DNA from: Mucilaginibacter sp.
GTDB lineage: Bacteria; Bacteroidota; Bacteroidia; Sphingobacteriales; Sphingobacteriaceae
Reading direction: 5' to 3'
Length of the DNA stretch: 64,000 nt
NCBI RefSeq assembly: GCF_025359345.1
Contig: NZ_JANYGQ010000026.1
Coordinates: 124,001-188,000, forward strand
Shown in pieces: positions 58,210-64,000 of this stretch. The translations under genes were made by a program, and so were the position numbers. Within the stretch, counting starts at the first letter, position 1, and the number at the start of each line of letters is the position of its first letter. The notes beneath the pieces were generated by a model. It did no database searches, was not told where the DNA came from, and was given only the letters and a program-made list of their open reading frames with translations.

Positions 58210-59445
58210 ATGACTACTTACCATATCATATCTATCCTTATTTTACTAACGGCAATTTTTGCCTATGTAAACGACAGGTGGATAAAATGGCCGCCTACCA
58301 TAGGTATTATGGTGATAGCGCTGCTGTCGTCCATCCTTATAGCCATCTTCGGCAGTTTAATTCCGGGGTTTTCGTCGAAAGCACTGCTGCTGGTATCAAA
58401 TATCAATTTTGAGCAGGTACTGATGAAAATAATGCTGGCATTTTTACTGTTTGCCGGCGCCTTGCATGTTGATGCCAACGAACTAAAAAAGGAATTCTGG
58501 CCGGTTATGCTAATGGCTACCATCGGCACTTTTATATCTACTTTTTTAGTAAGCGTAATGGCTTATTATCTGTTTGGGGCCTTTGGCCTGCAAATACCCT
58601 ACATCTATTGCCTGTTGTTTGGCGCCTTAATTTCACCAACAGACCCCATAGCCGTTATGGGCATACTAAAACAGGCAGGCATCCCCAAAACGCTGGAAGT
58701 AAAAATAACCGGCGAATCGCTTTTTAATGATGGGGTGGGCGTAGTTGTTTTTTTAACGATTTTTGAAGCCGCTGTAAACGGAACGGCTAAATTTTCGATA
58801 GGTAATACCGCACTGCTTTTTTTAAAAGAGGCAGGGGGCGGTTTATTATTTGGGGCGATACTTGGCTACGTTGCGCATCTGCTTATTAAATCAATCGATA
58901 ATTACCGGGTAGAGGTTTTGATAACCCTAACTGTTGTAATGTGCGGGTATTGGCTAGCAGATTATCTTCATCTGTCGGGGCCGCTTGCAATTATCATAGC
59001 AGGTATCATAATGGGCACTAAAGGCAAAAGTGAAGGGCTTTCTGAAACATCGCGCGATTACCTTGGCAAATTCTGGGACCTTACCGATGAAATATTTAAC
59101 GCCATACTTTTCCTGTTGATTGGTTTGGAAATGCTCGTGATAAAAGTTAACCCTACGATTATGATAATTGGCGGCATAATGGTTGGGGTAGTTCTATTTG
59201 CCCGACTACTTTGTGTTGCCGTGCCGGTTCTGTTTTTAAAAATCTGGATAAAATTTGAAAAGAATGCCATCCTGATGCTTACCTGGGGAGGCCTGCGCGG
59301 CGGGCTGTCAGTAGCTATGGCGCTTTCAATACCCGAAGCTATGCACCGCGATGAATTTGTTTTGATAACCTATGTAATTGTAGTGTTCTCTATCGTAGTG
59401 CAGGGATTGACGATTGGGAAACTGGCGAAGATGTCTGAAGTCTGA
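58210..59445 (+). CDS. CPA1 family Na+(K+)/H+ antiporter (NhaP-like)
   Basis: 411 residues, about 12 membrane segments. Exchanges cations for protons across the inner membrane for pH and salt balance. Ion-site motifs are present: SPTDPIAVM (Thr144-Asp145) in TM4 and GESLFNDGVGVVVF (Asn173-Asp174) in TM5, the ND arrangement of electroneutral NhaP types. LTWGGLRGGLSVAMALSIP near the C-terminus is a second hallmark. The protein stops shortly after the last membrane segment: its final residues SEV and stop are encoded by the first units of the heptad repeat at 59433, so any cytoplasmic tail is missing. Confidence 0.94.
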   Translation: MTTYHIISILILLTAIFAYVNDRWIKWPPTIGIMVIALLSSILIAIFGSLIPGFSSKALLLVSNINFEQVLMKIMLAFLLFAGALHVDANELKKEFWPVMLMATIGTFISTFLVSVMAYYLFGAFGLQIPYIYCLLFGALISPTDPIAVMGILKQAGIPKTLEVKITGESLFNDGVGVVVFLTIFEAAVNGTAKFSIGNTALLFLKEAGGGLLFGAILGYVAHLLIKSIDNYRVEVLITLTVVMCGYWLADYLHLSGPLAIIIAGIIMGTKGKSEGLSETSRDYLGKFWDLTDEIFNAILFLLIGLEMLVIKVNPTIMIIGGIMVGVVLFARLLCVAVPVLFLKIWIKFEKNAILMLTWGGLRGGLSVAMALSIPEAMHRDEFVLITYVIVVFSIVVQGLTIGKLAKMSEV

Positions 59446-59488
59446 AGTCTGAAGTCTGAAGTCTGAAGTCTGAAGTCTGAAGTCTGAA
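59433..59488. repeat. Heptad tandem repeat (GTCTGAA)x8, copy 2
   Basis: Eight perfect units. The antiporter stop TGA at 59443-59445 lies within units 1-2. Same unit (as AGTCTGA) and same following tail (ACATTATGTTAA, TCGGTGAAATCAT) as the copy at 2161-2204. A second AATCGGTGAAATCA follows within 20 nt. Confidence 0.95.
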
Positions 59489-59560
59489 GTGACATTATGT
59501 TAAGTCGCCACCGGAGTCGGTGAAATCATGCTCCAATCGGTGAAATCAAAAAAATAGAAA

Positions 59561-60736
59561 TCACAGTTTCGCCCGCGTAGATAATACCACTACGCTCATG
59601 CCCATTATCGCTATAAAAACAAATGAAGCCCGCAGCGTGGCAAGCCCTGCGATAAAGCCTATTACCGGCGGCCCAATCAAAAATCCTATAAAGCCAATGG
59701 TTGAAACTGCTGCCAGCGCAACTCCAGGCGACATTGTCTTTGATTTTCCGGCGGCACTGTAAACCATGGGCACTACTGACGATACGCCGACACCTACAAG
59801 CATAAAACCGGCCATAGCTGTATAAAGATGCGGAAATATAACAGCCGTAAGTAAGCCGGTAACCGTTAATGAGCCGCTAACCTGCAATGTACGCTTTAAC
59901 CCGAACCTGGCGGCAAACAAATCGGCGACGAACCTGCCGCCTGCCATGGTGAGCATAAAGGCCGTAAAACCTGCGCCTTGCATGGCAATAGGGGCATCCA
60001 CTACTTTTTTAAAGTAAATAACGCTCCAGTCGAACATGGCGCCTTCGCATATCATGGAACAGAAAGCAATACTGCCCAACGTTAGCAGCGGGAGCATTAA
60101 ACGTAAACGCTCCAGGAGTTTAATTTTAACAGCAGAATCTATTTTCGGGGCGCCAACATCATCATATAAATATCGCGATGCTATGGTTACACCCAAAGCA
60201 AGTATGGCCAGCACAATTACAAAATGATGAAAGGGATTGATGTGATTAGCTATCATTATGGTGCCTATACCCGCCCCGGCGAACCCTGCCAGGCTCCACA
60301 AACCATGGAATGAAGCCATAATCGGCCGCTCGTACATACGTTCGGCAACAACGGCCTGCGTGTTTACAGAAATATTTACCGCATTGCTCGAAAAGCCGAA
60401 GCAAACCAGGCCGACAATTAACTGGAGGGTGGTTTGTGCCAATCCCAATGATATCAAACAGATGCCGTAAACCAGGATGGCCCCCAGCAACACTTTTTTA
60501 CTGCCCACTTTGGTAATGGCCCAGCCCGAAAAAGGAAGTGATAACATTAACCCAACCGGCAACGAGAATAAAACCGCACCCAAAGCCGCATCTGTTAAGC
60601 CCAGGTTTTGCTGAACAGTTGCTATACGCGATGCCCAGCTGGAAAAGCATAACCCAGCCATAAAAAATAAAACTCCAACAGCAATGCGAAGCGTTTTACG
60701 GGTATTTGTTGCCTGGATTAAAGTAGTTTCTGTCAT
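59561..60736 (-). CDS. MFS transporter
   Basis: 391 residues, 12 membrane segments in two halves. LRIAVGVLFFMAGLCFSSWASRIATVQQNLGLTDAALGAVLFSLPVGLMLSLPFSGWAITKVGSKKVLLG is the first-half pattern, with the MFS A-loop GWAITKVGSKK. The second half starts near residue 205 (LLERLRLMLPLLTLGSIAFCSMICEGAMFDWSVIYF), which recalls fucose-permease-like and YfcJ/MosC-like carriers. Substrate unknown. A perfect inverted repeat 14 nt upstream of the start codon and a TACATTTG -7 box point to control by an unseen repressor. Confidence 0.92.
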   Translation of the reverse strand: MTETTLIQATNTRKTLRIAVGVLFFMAGLCFSSWASRIATVQQNLGLTDAALGAVLFSLPVGLMLSLPFSGWAITKVGSKKVLLGAILVYGICLISLGLAQTTLQLIVGLVCFGFSSNAVNISVNTQAVVAERMYERPIMASFHGLWSLAGFAGAGIGTIMIANHINPFHHFVIVLAILALGVTIASRYLYDDVGAPKIDSAVKIKLLERLRLMLPLLTLGSIAFCSMICEGAMFDWSVIYFKKVVDAPIAMQGAGFTAFMLTMAGGRFVADLFAARFGLKRTLQVSGSLTVTGLLTAVIFPHLYTAMAGFMLVGVGVSSVVPMVYSAAGKSKTMSPGVALAAVSTIGFIGFLIGPPVIGFIAGLATLRASFVFIAIMGMSVVVLSTRAKL

Positions 60737-60749
60737 TAAAAACGGATCA

Positions 60750-60774
60750 ACTAAGTGTATTTTTTACACTTAGT
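60750..60774 (-). promoter_or_regulatory. Operator-like inverted repeat upstream of the MFS gene
   Basis: ACTAAGTGTA (60750-60759), five T, TACACTTAGT (60765-60774): perfect 10-nt arms. On the minus strand a TACATTTG -7 box (60792-60785) lies just upstream, so the palindrome would sit at the transcription start, an efficient repressor position. No regulator gene is adjacent. Confidence 0.65.
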
Positions 60775-60853
60775 ATTATTAACGCAAATGTACCTGATTT
60801 ATAGCAGAATTTGAAGGATAGCTTTAATTTTTACGAAAGAATTAGATAGCCGA

Positions 60854-61351
60854 TTATTTGCTGATTGAAAATGAGCCCGGGCAATTCCGGTAAATTTTTG
60901 TGTTGTCGTTAGCGTCGGCCATATCTGCTGTAAATGTGCCTTCTATTTTTTTGGCGGTAAATATGGTGACATTGATCTGTGCAGAAGGAGACGGCGCAAG
61001 CACAAAATTACCGGCTATTACATCAGGCAGATCGAATGTGCCGGTGGTTGCATTTCTGAATACCAGCGCTATCACATCGGTTTGTGTATTCCCAACGGCG
61101 CCTAAGCTAGTCTGCCCGTCAGTAGCGCCTGCAGCCTGCGCCTCGGATGAACCAGCTGGGTAAGAAGTAAACGACGCGCTATTGCTGAAGGTGTAGTTGA
61201 TGTCGCCTATTTTAATTTTGATGTAGCCAGAAGCTGGCAGGCCGGTGCCAGGAGCTGTTCCGGCAGGATAAATAGGCGGATCCAGTTTACAGCCGGCAAG
61301 GCTGCCAATAAAAAACAGGGCGATAAAGATTTTGTAGTAAAGTTTTTTCAT
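60854..61351 (-). CDS. Hypothetical lipoprotein, DUF6252-like
   Basis: About 165 residues from the MKKLYY start at 61351; the frame opens 21 nt earlier. Lipoprotein signal with lipobox SLAGC. After a Pro/Gly linker the mature part has alternating strands (YIKIKIGDINYTFSNSASF, DVIALVFRNATTGTFDLPD, INVTIFTAKKIEGTFTADM) and ends NCPGSFSISK. The KKIEGTFTADM-ITNGSFSI type closing resembles DUF6252 lipoproteins of Bacteroidota, proposed beta-sandwich proteins. The match is by eye. Function unknown. It is 117 bp upstream of the MFS gene on the same strand. Confidence 0.7.
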   Translation of the reverse strand: MKKLYYKIFIALFFIGSLAGCKLDPPIYPAGTAPGTGLPASGYIKIKIGDINYTFSNSASFTSYPAGSSEAQAAGATDGQTSLGAVGNTQTDVIALVFRNATTGTFDLPDVIAGNFVLAPSPSAQINVTIFTAKKIEGTFTADMADANDNTKIYRNCPGSFSISK

Positions 61352-61430
61352 GCGGACTTGTATACGTTGCAAATTAAGCGTCGGTTAATATGATACGTAA
61401 TTGTAAGCCGCGGGGTTACATTATAATTAA

Positions 61431-62138
<708 letters not shown>

Positions 62139-62224
62139 AACCTTCACCTTTTAATACAAAGTTAATTTACTACCTTGACATCCCCGTAAGGGCAAAGTAA
62201 AATTTACCGCATCGCAAATTCTAT

Positions 62225-63028
62225 ATGAAATCATTACTTAAATATTTTTTTGTTGTAATTTTAATAACGCCGGGTTTTAAATCTGTCGCCCAGCGAAAGG
62301 CACCTGTTACCGGCGGCAATCTGTATAGCGCAGGCTATGCGTCTGCGTTTATTGGCGGATTATATGATGCCTGGTATCCATATAAAAAACTCCACCAGCA
62401 TGGCAATTTTGGCTTGGGTGCGCCGGCTAAACTGGATGGTGAATTGTTAATGCTTGATGGGGTTTTTTACAAAACCCAATACACCGGTAAAACCAGCCCG
62501 ATTAATGATGCCGACGAAACGCCTTACGCAGTTGTTTGCTTTTTCAAGGCCGCTAAGGTTTATAAGCCAGCGGGGCAGCTAACCAAAGCCGGGCTTTTTA
62601 AATATATGGACAGTGTGCTCACCAACCAAAACGGGATTTACGCCATTCACATAAAAGGAAAATTTAAATACGTAAAAACCAGGGCCTTCCCGCCGGTGCA
62701 GCAGAAGCCGTATCTGCCGCTTGCTGCCATGCTCGATAAGCAACATTTTTTTGAATTTAACGCTATAAAAGGCGATTTAGTAGGCTATAAGTTGCCTGTC
62801 TTTATGGAAGGTCCGCATATTGCAGGCTATCATTTTCATTTTTTGTCGGCCGATAAAACCTCAGGCGGTCACATTATCGATGTAATAGCTGATAATGTAA
62901 CTATTGAGGTAGATATGCTCAACAGCTATACTATGGAATTGCCGCCAACTACTGATTTCAGAAATTTCGACTTTAAAAAAGACCGCAAGGAAGAAATTAA
63001 AAGCGTGGAAAACGGGAAGAAGCAGTGA
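62225..63028 (+). CDS. budA: Alpha-acetolactate decarboxylase, exported
   Basis: 267 residues. BudA converts alpha-acetolactate to acetoin. Family motifs are present: NFGLGAPAKLDGELLMLDGVFYKT, IHIKGKFKYVKTRAFPPVQQKPYLPL, and the zinc-binding GPHIAGYHFHFLSADKTSGGH. The three His ligands fall at 203, 205 and 216, the same spacing as in characterised enzymes. A signal peptide (MKSLLKYFFVVILITPGFKSVA, cleavage before Q) sends it to the periplasm, unlike the cytoplasmic BudA of enterobacteria but as in some Bacillus enzymes. No acetolactate synthase (budB) or butanediol dehydrogenase is near. Confidence 0.88.
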   Translation: MKSLLKYFFVVILITPGFKSVAQRKAPVTGGNLYSAGYASAFIGGLYDAWYPYKKLHQHGNFGLGAPAKLDGELLMLDGVFYKTQYTGKTSPINDADETPYAVVCFFKAAKVYKPAGQLTKAGLFKYMDSVLTNQNGIYAIHIKGKFKYVKTRAFPPVQQKPYLPLAAMLDKQHFFEFNAIKGDLVGYKLPVFMEGPHIAGYHFHFLSADKTSGGHIIDVIADNVTIEVDMLNSYTMELPPTTDFRNFDFKKDRKEEIKSVENGKKQ

Positions 63029-63040
63029 CCAACCATCCCG

Positions 63041-63056
63041 TCATTGCAATGACGGG
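63041..63056. repeat. Collapsed end of MITE-like family A
   Basis: CGTCATTGCAATGACG is a perfect 16-nt palindrome (20 nt with flanking CC/GG) made of the two outer ends of the element seen at 4426, 7867 and 11943, with the interior lost. Confidence 0.65.
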
Positions 63057-63138
63057 AGCGGAGGCTATTCGTTTCATCATGCTTTCGCAGCCGACAGCGA
63101 ATCACTAAACGCTTTAACCAAAAATTGGTTGTCTGTCC

Positions 63139-64000
63139 TCAGCATGTTTCGTTTACCTGTAACTTGATGATGCCATCCGGACCTGCGCCGCGAATTATTA
63201 CCTTATGGTTTTCATAAAGCGCCTTCCTGAATTTTTTAACGTCGGTACCGGCCGTTAACTTAAAGTCGAATATGTTACTGCCGCCTTTTAGTGCGGTAAC
63301 ACTTAGACCGGGTACCTTATTCAGCTTTTCAAAAAGGTCTGTGGCTTGTATTGCGGTTTTCTTTAGCCGGTCTTCCAATCCGTCAAGATGATACAGGGCC
63401 ATTGCCGCTTTGCTCCAATTGCTAAAGATGGTGCCGCCGTAAATTTTTATCAAATGCTCCATTTTGTCAATCACCGCTTTTTCACCGCAAAGGATAGCAC
63501 CGCCATCCGCACCCAGGTATTTATAAAGGGAGATGTAAACGGTATCGAAATTGGCAGCATACTCGGCAATGGACGCCCCGCCAAAAGCCGACGCCAAATA
63601 AAGCCGCGCGCCATCCAAATGAAGTTTGTAGCCCTTGCTGCGGCAAAACTCCGATATCTTTTTTATTTCCTCAAGCGGTACCTGCCGGCCATCGCAACGC
63701 CTTACCGGGTTCTCTATGGCTATCGCCCCAATACCGCTTTTAAAAACCTCGCCTTCATTGGTAAAGTTGATGCCAGCTTTCAGATCGTCTAAGGTAAAAT
63801 AGGGTTCATTAGGCGCCAGGGGCATTAATCTTTTATTATGGACGGATTGTGCCGCGTCGGCCTCGTCACGATAAATGTGGCTGGTGTCCTGTACAAATAT
63901 CTTGGTGTTTTCGCCGCTAAGCACCGATATGGCCAGTTGATTGGCCATAGTACCCGTAGGCATATAAACAGCTGCTTCTTTGCCGGTTATTTCGGCAAAT
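63139..64000 (-). CDS. Low-specificity threonine aldolase (beta-eliminating lyase family), start outside window
   Basis: Partial: the frame stays open to the window edge (FAEITGKEAAVY precedes the internal Met at 63963), so about 286 C-terminal residues are seen. PLP-dependent fold-type I enzyme cleaving L-threonine or allo-threonine to glycine and acetaldehyde. MPTGTMANQLAI, HLDGARLYLASAFGG (Asp that binds the pyridine nitrogen) and SLYKYLGADGGAILCG with the PLP lysine are the family landmarks. The usual SLSKGLGAP reads SLYKYLGAD here. No partner gene visible. Confidence 0.9.
   Translation of the reverse strand, partial: FAEITGKEAAVYMPTGTMANQLAISVLSGENTKIFVQDTSHIYRDEADAAQSVHNKRLMPLAPNEPYFTLDDLKAGINFTNEGEVFKSGIGAIAIENPVRRCDGRQVPLEEIKKISEFCRSKGYKLHLDGARLYLASAFGGASIAEYAANFDTVYISLYKYLGADGGAILCGEKAVIDKMEHLIKIYGGTIFSNWSKAAMALYHLDGLEDRLKKTAIQATDLFEKLNKVPGLSVTALKGGSNIFDFKLTAGTDVKKFRKALYENHKVIIRGAGPDGIIKLQVNETC

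Noticed and set aside
60881-61163. Plus-strand frame opposite the DUF6252-like lipoprotein
   Set aside because: Mirror frame; the minus strand has a signal peptide, lipobox and consistent strand pattern.

Overview
The window reads as a chromosomal segment of a Bacteroidota bacterium, most likely a Sphingobacteriaceae member close to Mucilaginibacter or Pedobacter. That placement is an inference. It rests on Bacteroidota-type promoters (TTTG, about 20 nt, then TAnnTTTG), near absence of Shine-Dalgarno sites, the r-protein gene order, many lipoproteins, and protein families such as DUF6340, DUF885, GldL-like membrane segments and a GG-leader peptide. No rRNA, tRNA, CRISPR array, phage or IS transposase was seen.

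Layout: 1-8.1 kb holds accessory genes on both strands: the C-terminal part of an M1 peptidase, a CarboxypepD_reg protein, a DUF885 lipoprotein, an NTF2-like protein, two very short lipoproteins and a DUF1801 protein. Their intergenic DNA is rich in palindromes. 8.1-11.9 kb is the str operon plus rpsJ (rpsL-rpsG-fusA-rpsJ), with its own promoter and a terminator after rpsJ. 11.9-20.6 kb is an 8.7-kb block of non-ribosomal genes lying between rpsJ and rplC, genes that are usually adjacent. It holds a retropepsin-like lipoprotein, a VOC/EVE pair, a fungal-type TYR1 prephenate dehydrogenase, a yefM-yoeB toxin-antitoxin pair, a C45-like hydrolase and a PadR/membrane protein pair. 20.6-36.2 kb is the long S10-spc-alpha cluster (rplC to rplQ), with secY, map, infA and rpoA, a fresh promoter before rplC and a strong terminator after rplQ.

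36.2-64 kb is again accessory and housekeeping: a GNAT enzyme, an orphan cysteine-rich GG-leader peptide, dnaK with a sigma-54-like promoter, a solitary HicB, a GH31 glucosidase, a nucleotidyltransferase, an M42 peptidase, two DUF6340 paralogues, a ParE-type toxin-antitoxin pair, a DPP4-like peptidase, a secreted MetX-like hydrolase, a RibD-C/DHFR-like reductase, an ArsR-SRPBCC pair, acyl-CoA carboxylase beta, a CPA1 antiporter, an MFS transporter, a DsbA-family protein, a secreted acetolactate decarboxylase and a threonine aldolase running off the right edge.

The most unusual feature as a whole is the intergenic repeat load. At least eight separate families of short palindromic or tandem elements can be recognised, and most have two or more copies here. 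Several touch genes directly: a heptad repeat supplies the last codons and stop of the antiporter, a palindrome arm encodes the N-terminus of a GNAT protein, and other elements sit inside the r-protein operons. The best candidates for undescribed biology are the heptad all-frame stop element, the orphan GG-leader peptide, the fungal-type TYR1 gene and the split S10 cluster.
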